The notes under the pieces: generated by a model
Told to the model about the DNA's origin: nothing
The model's database searches: none
Seen by the model: the letters and a program-made list of their open reading frames with translations, nothing else
Origin: Bathynomus jamesi
Lineage: Eukaryota > Arthropoda > Malacostraca > Isopoda > Cirolanidae
DNA: 64,000 nucleotides
Assembly: GCA_023014485.1 (NCBI GenBank)
Contig: JAJOZX010005805.1
Span: 124,001 to 188,000 of the forward strand
Direction of reading: 5' to 3'
Shown: one piece after another, positions 42,444-54,111 of the stretch
Position numbering within the stretch: the first letter of the stretch is position 1
Layout: each line of letters opens with the position of its first letter
Position numbers and translations under genes: made by a program

Positions 42444-44588
42444 ATGGATACTTCTCCCCCTCGGCTTACTACTGCTTCTCATTCCCGGACTACTACTACT
42501 ATCAACACTCGGGTGGTGGGCAACCAGGCCCTCGAGTCCTCTACCACTGGAAGACCGCAACCTGATGGGGTTGACCCCCCTGTGGAAGCGGAACGCTTGC
42601 ACTCTCCTTTTCCGTTGCCGACCCCAGTCCGTCCCTCGACTATGCCCTTGGACCTACACTCTCTGGAACAGGGGTCTCTCCCCAGCCACCTTCGGGCAAG
42701 TTGAGTTCCACCGAGGACTTGCCCCCACAACCCGGCTTCTTGCTCTCCCCATATGCCCCCCTCACCCGCCGTCAGCCCACCTCCCCACGGAGAGAGCCCC
42801 GCGGCGGACGGGGGAGCCGGCATTCACGGCCGTCCTATCGACCGTTGAATATCCCAGTCCACTTCGACTCTACAGCCTCCCTCTCCCTTCCAAGTATCCA
42901 CAAATTCCTGGTGATTCAGCCTACATCTGGGTCCCTCCCGACCAACTTTGAACGGATGTTCCAGGCGATCCGAACCCACAGCAACTCCAGCCGCTACGCC
43001 AACAGAGTGATGGCTCCCTCCTCGTAAAATCAAGCTCAGCTGCAGAGACAAAAGCCCTACTCTCCGTCACTGAGGTTCTTGGATGCTCGGTGTCCGTTTC
43101 CCCACACCCTCGCCTGAACCAGAGTCAGGGCACTATTTACGCCACCCGCCTATTGTCGATCACAGTGAACGAGCTCCTGGAGGACCTCGCACCCCAAGGA
43201 GTCACTAAGATTTATCGCTTCACATCCCGACAGGGAGGCATCCCCTCCCCCACCCCACGTCTGCTCCTTACTTTCAATACCTTAATCCCCCCGACCACAT
43301 TGTATGGGGTATGGGAGACCGCGCGTCATGCGAGTTTTCTATCCGCCCATACATCCCGGACCCGACCCGTTGCTTTAAATGCAATAAGTTTGGACACGTT
43401 AGCTCCGTTTGTCGACAGCCGCATCAACTGTGTTCACTGTGGACAACTCGCTCACCCTGACAGGTGCCCCAATACACCCAAATGCTCCAATTGTGAAGGC
43501 GCACACCCCTCTTCATCCCGCGAATGCCTTTTCTTCAAGTTCGAGAAGGAGGTCCGAGGCCTACAAGTAACGGACTTCCTTAGCCCCCGTGAGGCACGAG
43601 ACAGGGTGCGGAGTCGGAGGTGAGGCCGGGGATGTCTTATGCCGCTGCTCTCCTCTATCATCTCGGCACGCCGCCCTGGCCTGCCGCCGAAACCCCCCCA
43701 GCCACTGCTCCCTGTCCCCCCAAAGAAAATCCTCGCAGGACCCGACGGTCTCCTGTCCCCCCACCATCCCTCCCTTCCCGCACCTCACCTGCCACGAACC
43801 CCCAGGAGTCTGGGACCAGGACACCCAGGTCCCATCCACCTCAAACCCTGCCTTCCCAGTACTCTGCACACGCCCGAACCTGCCGCCCGGAGCAAGCCGT
43901 CGAGGCGGAGACGCCGGAGCGTGTCGCCAGACCCTCCGGCCTTCCAACGTCTCTCTCCCTCTTCCCCTAGAACCAAGAAGACGGCTCGGACCCTCACACC
44001 GCCCACTACGTCTACTATGTCCATCTCTCCCCACCGCAGAAGTCCCACCACTCTACCCCCACAGACTCTGACAATAGCTGAAATCCATGACCCGCCCCTA
44101 CGACGAGACCCAATCTGAACAATATCCTCTCCCCAGGATCCAGTGGATGCGGCCCTGGCGCAGCTGCACGGTGTGACCGAGGGAGCTCGGCCGCGCCCAC
44201 GAGTCTCATGGATCTGCCCTTGCCTCCTGGTGCCATTTTCTCCACCCCTCCACGAGACCACTCTGGTTCACCTCCTTCCACCCCCATAGTACCTACCCCC
44301 CCCCCCCCCCCAACATCCCCGCCCCCTCCCAGCCCCCTGGTACCCCTGTCGCCACCTAGGGTCCGCCGTGAGACCCCGGACAGGCGGGGTGGCGCCACTT
44401 TTGGGGTTAACGTGCCCCCTCCTGGCCCGACCACAGAAGCCCGTCAAAACACTTCTGACCCTCTCAGCCCACGATGTTCCTCTGTCTGCCGTGATCCACG
44501 CCTCCGGTCTCGCTCGGCCGACTCGACCCCGCAACCTCCGCGGGGTTCGACAGGCCGACCGATTCCTTCCCTGGTGAACGGTAGATAG
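42444..44588 (+). pseudogene. ORF1, gag-like protein with CCHC zinc knuckles
   Basis: ORF1 probably starts at ATG 42444 (MDTSPPRLTTASHSRTTTT) and changes frame several times. A conserved central region (TIYATRLLSITVNELLEDLA, then TKIYRFTSRQGG) precedes zinc knuckles: CFKCNKFGHVSSVC in one frame near 43375, CVHCGQLAHPDRCPNTPKC and CSNCEGAHPSSSREC in another near 43430-43530. The end is Pro-rich (MSYAAALLYHLG onward). Such proteins bind element RNA in the ribonucleoprotein particle. The exact ORF1 stop is uncertain. Confidence 0.7.
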
Positions 44589-44693
44589 CCAGCCATGCTC
44601 CCGACCCATCCTTCAATTTCGCGAACTCCAGATCTCCCTTCACACTCCAACCTCCTAGCGCCTACACCTTTACCCATCCCCCTTCATCAACTA

Positions 44694-47600
44694 ATGGATC
44701 CCCCGAAAACCACAATAGTCCACTGGAACTGTAGAGAATATTCGCGAACTATGAAGGCCTTAACTCCTTGATTGCCACTTCCCGTCCGGTGTGTGTGTGT
44801 CTCCAGGAGCTAATCCTGGGGACCAGGCCCATGCCCTGCCCTACTGGTTATTCTTGCATCGCCACCCCGCCTCCTACCTGCACTCGAAGGGGAGCTGCCA
44901 TTCTCGTACACCACGCAGTCCCCTTCCACAATCTCTCCATCCGGTCCCCGCTACAGGTGATGCCGCCGGCTCTCCCTGGATAGACAGTACACCGTCTGCT
45001 CAATCTACCTCCCCCCCCACGCTCAAGTCTCCCGCGACGACCTGGTGGAAGTCGTAACAACTCCCCAGGCCCTTCCTACTACTGGGCGATTTCAATAGTC
45101 GCCACCCCTTGTGGGGCGACACACACACCACCTATATGGCCCCAACCCTGATATCTGTCATGACCGAGCTCTCCTTCGAGTGCCTCAATGATGGCTCTCC
45201 TACATTCTACCATGCCACCACCTGCACTCCATCCTGTATAGACCTGTCCCTCGTTTCAACTGATGCCCTCCTAGATTCACGTGGCAAGTCCTCCGAGAGG
45301 ACCATGGAAGTGACCATTCCCCATTCAACTCACTCAATCGACCCGACCAGACTGTTCGGGTACCGGTAAGGTGGGTTACTACCAACGCGAATTGGGCCCG
45401 CTTCCGCGACAACACGTATACACCCTTACAACTGCCCACTTCCCATCCATCGACGAGTGCATCGCATATTCGAGTCCGTCGTTCTAGCGGCTGCAAGCAC
45501 TAGCGTACCACGATCCTCCGCCTACCCCCGCGCCCGACGGGTGCCTTGGTGGACCCCGGAGTGCGCGGAGGCCGTGCGCGCCAAGAAGAAGGCAACTCGG
45601 CGCTTCTACCGGACGCGACTCCCCATCCATCGCACGGAGATGCAGCGGGCCAGGGCCATCGCCCGCCGCACAATGAAGACAGCGCGCCGAGCCTCTTGGC
45701 GTGCCTTTGTGTCCGGCATCACCGCCACCACACCTTCGGCTACCATCTGGAAGAAGGTACGGGGTGTCGAGAGGCGACATGTCCCCTCCCGACCCCCGGT
45801 CCTCCGGACTAATGACGGACTCCTATGTGAGCCCAAGTCGGTGGCAAACCACCTCGCTTCTACCTTCGCCGCCGTTTCTTCCTCTGCAGCCGATTCCGTA
45901 CCCGCCCCTGACGATAGCCCCTCTCCACCGTCCATAGACAGCACCTACAACCGATTGTTTACCATGCGTGAACTACAGGCGGCACTGGCCTCTCGACGAT
46001 CCCCTTGTCCCGGTCCGGACGGTATTCCGTACGGCATGATCCAGCACATCCACACTACCTTACAATTTTCCTGCTAGACCTATACAATCGCATATGGATA
46101 GAGGGCGCCTTCCCCTCTAGGTGGAAGGAGGCCCACGTCATCCCTATCCCCAAACCCGGCAAAGATTCCCTGGACCCCACAAACTACAGACCAATCGCCC
46201 TGACGTGTTGTGCCTGCAAATCCTCGAAAAATGGTCGCTACGCGATTATCGTTCGTCCTTGAAATAGCAATTCCTTCCCGGCTACCCAGTCCGGCTTCAG
46301 ACAATTCCGCTCCACCACTGATCCCCTCCTGCTTCTCAGCCGAGACATACAGGATGCCTTCGACAATGGACAGTTCGTACTGTCAATTTTTTTACATCCA
46401 GAAGGCCTATGACACCACCCGTCGAGCAATGATCCTCGGTCAGCTCCGACATCTGGGCCTCGTCGGAGCCATGCCGACCTTCATCAGGGGCTTCCTTTCC
46501 TCCCGGACCTTTAAAGTCCGGGTGGGCTCAGTCCTCTCTGACACCTTCGTGCAGGAGGACGGGGTCCCACAGGGAAGCATCCTCAGTGTTCTCTGCTTCT
46601 CCGTCGTGATGAACACGGTCTCACAATGCCTTCCACCCACCATCCGCTCTTCCATTTACGCGGATGACCTTGCGATCTACTTCGCAGGGCGAGAACCGTC
46701 CGTCGTTCAACGACAAATGCAGCTCGCCATCTACCGGGTGGAAAGGTGGGCGACGTCGGTGGGTTTCCGCCTCTCCATCCCTAAGTCCAAGTGTATGGTC
46801 TTCAGTAGAAGAAGACCCACAACCCTTCCTCTACCCTCTGTCACATTATACGGCAGTCCTCTTGAGGTGGTACCCTCCACGCGTTTTCTGGGCATGACCC
46901 TAGACCGACGGCTCAATTGGGTTCCCCATCTCAAGCACCTAAAGCAATCCCTTCGACGCCCCCTCGCTCTCCTGGATCACCTCTCCCACACCACATGGGG
47001 TGCAGATCGACGCTCTCTTCTTCGCCTTTACACTTCCATAGTACAGTCGAAGCTGGACTATGGTAGTGCAGTTTACGGTTCAGCCTCCAACGCCCGCCTC
47101 CGTATCCTGGACCCGGTACTTAATAGAGGCCTCCGCCTCGCCACCGGTGCTTTCCGCTCCTCCCCAGCCTCCAGCCTCCATGTGGAATGCGATCATCTCC
47201 CTCTCGCCCTCCGACGGGGTCTACTCCTCATGAGGACATACCTCCGTGCACAGAGGCTACCTTCTTCGCTTCTGGGCACGGCGGTTTCAGAACTACCACC
47301 TCAGGGACGGAGCTGGCACTTCACTGAAGTGGTCCGCTCTTTCCTTGATCTTTTCAACATGCCCGCCCCTCAGTTATCCCCATTTCATTCAGCATCTACC
47401 CCCCTGGATCCTCACCCCTATCAAGTTTTGCAAGGATCTGTGTGCCCTACCGAAGAATACCACGAGCGCCATGATATACAGGTCACTCTTCCGCGAACAC
47501 GCAACCCAACACCCGGACGCAGTCGCCATTTACACAGATGGTTCCCGCTCGGAAGCTGGTGTGGCCTCCTCAGCGGTGATTCTGTCCCAGCCGCTTTCCC

Positions 47601-48418
47601 GGGGCGTCGGCCTGCCCCGCGAGGCCTCCGTTTTTTCGGCGGAACTTTTCGCGATTACGGAGGCCCTCGATATTGTGCGCACCCACTCTGCCAGCTCTTT
47701 CGTCATTTATTCGATTCCCAAAGCACTTCTCTCCCTAGAAAGATTTAACTCCTCACCCGCTCGTCTGTACCATCCAGCAAACCTTCCACTTTTTAACGAC
47801 CTCCAACACAAGACAGTCGCCTTCTGCTGGGTCCCGGCTCATGTCGGCATCCAGGGTAACGAGGCGGCGGACCGTACGGCAAAGACGGCCTGCTCACTGC
47901 CGGCCTCCTCCCGACCCCTCCCCTTCTCCGACTTCTTCCCGACTTTCCGCTCCCACTTCCGCTCCATATGGCAGCGGGAATGGGACCAGGCCACACAAAA
48001 TAAACTCCACATGATCAAGCCACAAATAGGATACTGGGCCTCATTCCACCGGTCCCGCCATAAAGAAGTAATCCTAGCCCGTCTCCGCCTAGGCCACACC
48101 CGCATCACCCACGGACACCTTATGGCGAAATCGCCAGCCCCGCTTTGCCCTACCTGCCATACCCCTATCACTGTCATACACCTGGTGGAATGCCCAAAGT
48201 TGTCCGCTCTTCGTCGCAGGTGTTTCCCTCTCGGCCGAAAATCCCATACCCGACCGTCTACGATCCATACTCGCCGAAGGCCCCCACTTTTCAACGGAAG
48301 CGATTTCTTCTTCCTTACTCACATCTGCTCCATCGCATCTAAAACCATACCCCTCCTACCCACTATCCAGCAACTGACCCTTACTCACTCCCCTAGTCTA
48401 CCACCCCCAGCACAGTAA
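44694..48418 (+). pseudogene. ORF2, endonuclease / reverse transcriptase / RNase H polyprotein
   Basis: ORF2 starts at ATG 44694 (MDPPKTTIVHWNCR). The endonuclease shows VCVCLQELILG, RRGAAILVHHAVPFHN, LLGDFNSRHPLWGDTH, TCTPSCIDLSLVS and an SDH motif near 45305 in another frame. The RT shows RRVPWWTPECAEAVR, CPGPDGIPYGMI, FPSRWKEAHVIPIPKPGKDS, NYRPIALT, QKAYDTTRRAMIL, EDGVPQGSILSVLCFSVVMN and the catalytic SIYADDLAIYF near 46655. The C-terminal RNase H shows VAIYTDGSRSEAGVASSAVI, SAELFAITEALDIV and PAHVGIQGNEAADRTAK, then an HLVECPKL zinc-like motif. Five or more frameshifts are present. Confidence 0.9.
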
Positions 48419-48515
48419 CACCACCCACCCTGCCTCGCCGAGATATGTACCGCTTTCTATAGGTACGAATCGGCGGTAAATTAGAGAAAAAAAAAAAAAA
48501 TTATATGTATATATA

Positions 48516-49424
48516 CAGGCGTCCCAAAAAAATGTATACACACTTTAAATAATTATAAAGGCAGTGTTTATTAAAATACATTTCATTTTCAAAATGTAAT
48601 AGAATCTACAGACATTATTTAATTGTTTTGTCAACGCCTGTTTTCAAACACGTCCGTTCTGGTCCAGGCACTGCTGATAACGCGAAGCAATGGAATCGCA
48701 AACATCACGAAACATTTCGTTTGGTATTTGTGTGCATTCTCGTTCAATGGCTGCTCTCAATTCAGCGACTGTTGCAGGTTTTATAGCGTAGACTTTGTCT
48801 TTTAAGTATCCCCATAAAAAAAAGTCTAGTGGTGTGAGGTCTGGTGAACGCGGAGGGTATTCTACGAAACCCCTTCGTCCAATCCACATCCACATCGTGC
48901 CAAGTACCACTCGCAATACTCCACTCTTCGGTCCGGATCATCATCATCTTCATTAATAGCATGGACTAATCTTGGAATGTAACTTTTCCATTGACAGCGC
49001 TTCAAAATGCGTTGGACAGACGATTCTGAAATTCCTACCTCACGACTCGCTTGCCGCACAGATTTTCTTGGACTTTGGTGATACGTTTCCAGTACTCTTT
49101 CTTGCTTTGTGGGGCTTGTCGATGTCCGTGGTCTTCCGGAACGCTTCTTGTGGACATTCTGAACAGTTCCATCGGCTTCAAACTTATCTCTAATTCGAGT
49201 GATGGTAAGTCGCGTTGGTGGATCTGTTTGAAACTCCCTCCTAAACTGTCTTTGCACTTCAACTGCGTTTTCACACTTCCAGTAGCATTTTAGAATGAAT
49301 TTCCTTTGTTCAAAGCTTAGTCTGACTGCCATTATTAATTCTAATGGGTTTAACTTGGAAAGAAAGAAACATCAATTGAGCTATCAGCTGTTAAAGTGTG
49401 TATACATTTTTTTGGGACGCCCTG
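48516..49424 (-). mobile_element. 909-bp internally deleted mariner
   Basis: The ends CAGGCGTCCCAAAAAAATGT and CAGGGCGTCCCAAAAAAATG (right end as reverse complement) are inverted over about 33 bp and flanked by TA at 48514-48515 and 49425-49426. It inserted immediately after the poly(A) of the preceding LINE. Confidence 0.95.
48644..49332 (-). pseudogene. mariner transposase missing the first two catalytic residues
   Basis: The minus-strand ORF starts at ATG 49332 ([20 protein letters not shown]). The HTH region is intact, with [40 protein letters not shown] and [20 protein letters not shown]. After [13 protein letters not shown] the sequence jumps to [20 protein letters not shown], so the regions with the first and second Asp are gone while DFFLWGYLKDKVYAIKP and the C-terminus remain. 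This is a classic internally deleted mariner. Confidence 0.9.
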
Positions 49425-49436
49425 TATATGAGAGAG

Positions 49437-49439
<3 letters not shown>

Positions 49440-49465
<26 letters not shown>
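49440..49465. repeat. (GATT)n microsatellite
   Basis: Six or so GATT units. Confidence 0.95.
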
Positions 49466-49467
<2 letters not shown>

Positions 49468-49882
49468 CGGAGGACGAACCAATTAAAATGAAAGTCATTA
49501 GTTTATCGAAGTCGTACATGATGTCTGGTTGTTTAGATAGCTATTTTTATTTTGTTTTGATAGTATTTTGTTAGTTATCATTTTAGAAACCCAAATTATT
49601 TCCTTCATTTCACGCCGCTCTTACGTAATGTTATAGAGCGTTTTTTAAATATCTTCTTTATGCCAGAGAAGTTAATAACATAGATGAATTGTGGCAACGC
49701 GTTCAAGATTGTTCAGAAACAATACGCAACCACGTACAGTTGGTGTTTTCGAACGTATGCGGCAAAATTTTGAACACGTTGAAGCATGTACTCTGATGTG
49801 GGAAAACCATTTTTGAGCACTTGCTCAAGATAAACTTTGATAAACTTTAATGACTTTCATTTTTAATTGGATCGTCCTCGGC
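49466..49882 (+). mobile_element. 417-bp mariner-derived element keeping the transposase 3' end
   Basis: CGGAGGACGAACCAATTAAA and its complement at the right end (TTTAATTGGATCGTCCTCGG) form TIRs of about 35 bp including AATGAAAGTCATTA. Inside, the plus strand encodes REVNNIDELWQRVQDCSETI followed in other frames by an FEHVEACTLMWENHF-like end, typical of a mariner transposase C-terminus. TA duplication is not visible at the chosen ends. Confidence 0.7.
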
Positions 49883-50013
49883 AAAAGGCAATGTATCTCG
49901 GAAACGAAGCGATTGTGGATTTGTTCATAGGAACTTTTTGGTTCACTTTGATGTCCTGAATATGTATACTAATTTATGAAACATAATTTGATAACACCAT
50001 GTGTACACACATA

Positions 50014-50448
50014 CAGGGTGATTAAAAAAAATAGCACTTATACAGGATTTTATTTTTTATTTCCACTTTATTTGTAAACATTTTTTACGATGCAAACAGT
50101 GCTTCATACAGTATCTACTTGCTGTCCACAGATATGTATGCATGTATGAAAGCGGTCAAACATTGCTTCCAGAGCCCTAAGGCACATCGCTGGTGGTACT
50201 GATTGGGTGACATCTGTAATTCTTTCCCGGAGATCATTTACATCCCGTGGCTTTGTACCATACACACGTTCTTTAACCATACCCAACAGCCAGAAATCAC
50301 AGAAATCACAGGGTGTTAAATCTGGCGAACGGGCAGGCTATCTCAGAGGTCCACCTCTTCCAATCCAGTACTCAATTCACTACTATTTAATCTTCAGATC
50401 TTTGTAACAGAAAAACCCATATGTGTTAGCATTTTTTGAATCACCCTG
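50014..50448 (-). mobile_element. 435-bp mariner-derived element keeping the transposase 3' end
   Basis: The ends CAGGGTGATTAAAAAAAATA and CAGGGTGATTCAAAAAATGC (right end as reverse complement) are flanked by TA at 50012-50013 and 50449-50450. The minus strand encodes PARSPDLTPCDF, a small duplication (CAGAAATCACAGAAATCACA), then LGMVKERVYGTKPRDVNDLR and AMCLRALEAMFDRFHTCI. This is the third-Asp region and C-terminus of a mariner transposase. The rest of the gene is deleted. Confidence 0.9.
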
Positions 50449-50450
50449 TA

Positions 50451-51220
50451 TATATCCTTACAGTATACAAGAGCCTAGGACTACAGGTCACAAATGCCTT
50501 AAGTGTTAAGTATGGGTTACCATTTATAAGCTTTATTTAAATTGTTGTATGAACCTTGCAGGCTTAGCGTATGAAGTTTTAGTAATAAATTTTCTTGATA
50601 GTATTATTTTAACGTAAGTTAGGCCTATTATACGTGGATGATAATATACCATCATTGGCTTTTCATGAAATAAACGCAAAGAAATACCTCCTTTGGTAAA
50701 CATATTTCTTTTAAATTAAATATTTGGATTGTTGTTGGTGAAGGGTTTGTTAGCAATTCTCCCAAATTGGATAAAAAATTACATCACTAGCCAAACTCAA
50801 TTTTTCATTGCTGTTCAACCGTATTTTCAGATTTTTGTTAACTGTATATTTGATGGTAATTTTCTTAAGTGTAGAAAGGAGGGACCAAGGACGAGAGAGA
50901 GAGAGTTACAAGGAAAAGAAGTACCTCAAAAGGCCTTGCGGCCCATACCGAGGAGGTACCAATGGCAACGGGTGCCAGGGAAAATTTTGTAAAAGTTTAT
51001 TTTTCTTTCAACTATCCTAGCAGTAGTAGAAAACTGGAAGGCTCTCTCCCCACCCTCCGCTCCCTCCCTGCCAGAGGCAGGTACGGAAAAAGGTTGAAGA
51101 AAATACCTTGACCCTGGAAAAGTAGCCAAGGAAATTTTACAGGAAAGTGGAGAATATATAAATAGCTCTATATTTAGCTTGCTCACAGAGACACTGAGCA
51201 AGCGAACTCCTGCAGTTTTC
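50451..51220. other. No gene seen
   Basis: AT-rich sequence with a GA tract near 50895 and a polypyrimidine stretch near 51035-51065. No domain was recognised. Confidence 0.5.
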
Positions 51221-51225
51221 TGAGG

Positions 51226-51386
51226 TTTTAATCTTAAACTATGAGTGTGTTCAGTACTTTGTCTAGCCTATTTTTAAACAGATTTACACTTTGACTGGAA
51301 ACAACCTCTGAGGGAAGTTGGTTCCAGATATTAACTATTTTATAGGAAAAGAAATTTCCGCAGACTGAGGTCCTAAATGTCTTTAC
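51226..51386 (-). pseudogene. CR1-like RT tail, second partial copy
   Basis: The minus strand encodes RTSVCGNFFSYKIVNIWNQL, PSEVVSSQSVNLFKNRLDKV and LNTLIV before a stop. It repeats the end of the adjoining 51391 copy (RTSVCGNYFTYKICDTWNRL), so two related LINE tails lie in tandem. Confidence 0.75.
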
Positions 51387-51390
51387 ACAC

Positions 51391-52191
51391 TCAAATAGTG
51401 TGCAAGATTTGGTCTACCCTTTCTTGAACTGATCCACAGAGGAAACTGTTCACAACTTCCGAAGGTAACCTGTTCCATGTGTCACAGATCTTATACGTAA
51501 AGTAATTCCCACACACACTAGTCCTAAACCGTTTCAAATCCAACTTCCAACCATTGTTGCGAGTTGGGTTATCATTTAAACTAAACATACTTCTAAAATC
51601 GACATCGTTGAACCCGCGTAAGAGCTTGAAAACTTCGATCAGTTGACCGCGCAGCCTCCGAGTTTCAAGCGAAAACAAGTTCAGGGCGCGTAACCGTCGA
51701 TTGTAGCCCATATGCCTAACGGAAGGGATTAACTTTGTGGCCCTCGCCTGCACTCGCTCCAGCCTCTCAATATCTTTCCTGAGGGTGGGCGACCAGAACT
51801 GCACAGCATACTCCAGGTGCGGCCGAACAAGGGAATTGTACAGTGAGAGCACATCTCCTTGTTCCGAAACTGAAATTGCCTCCTGATATAACCCAATAGT
51901 TTCTGGGCTTTCTTTTCCACCTCTACACACTGTTTCGTAAACTTAAGGTCGCTGCTAATTAGCACACCCAAGTCCTTTTCTAATCAGTCACCTCGATATT
52001 ACTACCTAACATCGAGTAGTCCGACTTGGGATTGGCGTAGCCAATGTGCATCACTTTGCATTTACCCAAGTTAAACGGCATTTGCCATTTTTCGGACCAC
52101 TCTCCTATCCTACCTAGGTCCGCACGCAGTTCCTCGATCGCTTCGGGCGTCCCAACATTGGCCCCAAGCTTGGTGTCATCAGCGAATTTGG

Positions 52192-52200
<9 letters not shown>
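51391..52200 (-). pseudogene. CR1-like reverse transcriptase, C-terminal half
   Basis: From about 52200 downward the minus strand encodes KFADDTKLGANVGTPEAIEE (a FADD active-site variant of YADD), IGEWSEKWQMPFNLGKCKVM, MGVLISSDLKFTKQC, KKAQKLLGYIRR, LYNSLVRPHLEYAVQFWSP, RVQARATKLIPSVRH and LRALNLFSLETRRLRGQLIE, then VFKLLRGFNDVDFRSMF and RNNGWKLDLKRFRT. These are CR1-clade RT thumb and post-RT blocks. The copy is cut at the GA microsatellite at 52194, immediately upstream of FADD, and has two frame changes. Confidence 0.9.

Positions 52201-52223
<23 letters not shown>
52194..52223. repeat. (GA)n microsatellite
   Basis: A perfect GA run marks the 5' truncation point of the CR1-like fragment. 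Confidence 0.95.
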
Positions 52224-52226
<3 letters not shown>

Positions 52227-52239
52227 CTATTTTTTTTTA

Positions 52240-52440
52240 TAAATTTTAGAAAGATGTGCAAAATGCAGGCATATGTAGTGAAGAACAGGGGGAGAAATGT
52301 GTGTTTTAGAGCATGCTCGACTGCTCACAGGGTAGATGAGAGACAAAAAGATTACCTAAGGAGAACAGTGACGGGAGTTCCAGCACTCCCCTGTCTCCTG
52401 CTTAACATCCTCCCTGGTCGATTGGTGTCTACGATCTCCT
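52240..52440 (+). repeat. Dispersed repeat family, copy 2
   Basis: Matches 13208-13440 in the opposite orientation (GAGCATGCTCGACTGCTCAC, GGAGTTCCAGCACTCCC, CTGGTCGATTGGTGTCTACG). Non-coding as far as I can see. Confidence 0.7.
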
Positions 52441-53482
52441 CCTATGAGGATTTGCAGGGAATGATGACTTTGCCTCTGGCATATTCGAATGAGGTCAAAT
52501 TATTGTAAAGTAAATATTAAGTTTTGGGGGCCACCAAATTTTTTACGAAGTCGAATTTTGTGACAACCTGATTGGCCGAAAGTTGGTAATGAGAAATAAT
52601 TAACCTAAAACGATCACCTAACTTAATTGGTCTGATTCAGACGTATGACTCACCCTGATTGATCCGGTAGATGAAATGGCTGGATCACTAAAATCGTGTC
52701 CCGGAAAAATAACATTAGCCTATTGTAATAAACTTTAAAACAATAGGCCTGGCTGTAGGATTTACATAGTCTAGGCCTATACGTTTATTAATTTTTCTTT
52801 TGTAAGCTCAACTCTCTAAATTCTGTAGGAAGAGATTGATATAATTAAAGACCCAGTAGTTCATAAATGCTATAAGCCTACTGAAAAAAAATCTGTAGGG
52901 CCTATGTAGAGAATATGAAACCCAATTCTTTATAAGGCCTTTGGCATATAAGCACTCTATATGTGTGTATGCATACGATATAATTATATATATTTGACAA
53001 TATGACTTGTGCTGTATGAACTTTACAAAACACCTATTTCATATTGAACTGTAACCTACCAACCTAATGACATAAAACCACTTGCAATATATTGACAATA
53101 ACATTAATTACAATACTGTAATCCCACTTGTCAAGCAAAATAGCAAGCAAATTGTAAAGTCGGGTATGAAAGACCAGACTCTGTATCGTAACTCAATTAT
53201 TAAAGAGAAATTTGAAACCCCTTTTCTGTTTCGGGTAAGTACGGCCTACGTAATAAAAAATAAATAGGCCCCTGTGCGTATCAGTAGTAGTTTGTACACA
53301 GGATTATATAAATAGTTTCAGAAGTTACAAGTAGTTACAAGTAGTGGTAGAAGTAAAGTTGTGCTAAAAATAAACAAATAAATTGCTACTTTGCGTGTTT
53401 TCATGTTTGCTATGTAACAACAGATGTCATGCACACACCTTGGAAACTAGGTTTAAAAAATAACTAGTATTTTCAATTAGTT
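52441..53482. other. No gene seen
   Basis: AT-rich sequence without recognisable domains, TIRs or RNA genes. Confidence 0.5.
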
Positions 53483-53610
53483 GCCTCATAATTTTTATTT
53501 ATTTATTTTTATTTATTTATTTTTATTTATTTATTTATTTTTATTTATTTATTTATTTTTATTTATTTTTTTTATTTTTTATTTTTTATTTTTTATTTTT
53601 TATTTTTTTG
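53483..53610. repeat. (TTTA)n low-complexity tract
   Basis: TTTA and TTTTTA units run for about 125 bp. Confidence 0.95.
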
Positions 53611-54111
53611 CGTTAATATAAATGTTTCTTGTCATGAAATTTATGTGGAAAATACGTTAGTCCTGCGTTGTGTTTAGGGGTAACTAAAAGTATATATCGT
53701 CTTCCCAGGTTGTCCCATTAAGGGCTTGTAAAGTTGAGAATCTTTAATAATGGGGTTCGAAGACCGAAGTGCACATCGATTGTGTCTGCAGTTTGGCAAA
53801 AAACAACAGGACTTGTTTGCACACACACACACACACACACACACAATTTTAAGTTTTATGTTTGAGACTTTTTTGCTGTGATGTGTTTTGTGTAGGTTTT
53901 AATTTTGTCCTGTAATTTTAGTTACTGAAGATGAAAGCTTTATTCTGAAATGTTTATCCTTTAAACTATGTTGGTTCAAACGTTGGTCATCTTATTCTTC
54001 CTCAAATAAAGATTTCCATGGAACAAGACTTTCTCGTTTACACACACACACACACCACACATCACACACCACACATCACACATCACACATATCACATATA
54101 TACATATAACC
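53611..54111. other. No gene seen; CA-rich microsatellites
   Basis: CA runs at 53820-53844 and an imperfect CACACAT array at about 54038-54100 flank unremarkable sequence. Confidence 0.55.

Larger units (their letters stand above)
41970..48500 (+). mobile_element. GC-rich I/Jockey-type non-LTR retrotransposon, near full length
   Basis: The element starts just after a CA/TA tract near 41970 (GTCCGGAGCGATAGGGCGC) and ends with a poly(A) run at about 48486-48500. It has a 5' UTR, a gag-like ORF1 and an ORF2 with endonuclease, RT and RNase H. Its base composition is strikingly GC-rich beside AT-rich surroundings. At 6.5 kb it is close to full length for this type but carries many frameshifts. 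A hairpin (ACCGCTTTCTATAGGTACGAATCGGCGGT) precedes the poly(A). Confidence 0.9.

Noticed and set aside
42117..44434. Many long minus-strand open frames in the 42-46 kb region
   Set aside because: The region is GC-rich, which lowers stop frequency on both strands. Only the plus-strand frames contain recognised domains in the expected order.
53483..53610. TTTA-rich tract as a possible scaffold-attachment region or origin
   Set aside because: Simple low-complexity sequence alone is no evidence of function, and similar tracts occur throughout the window.
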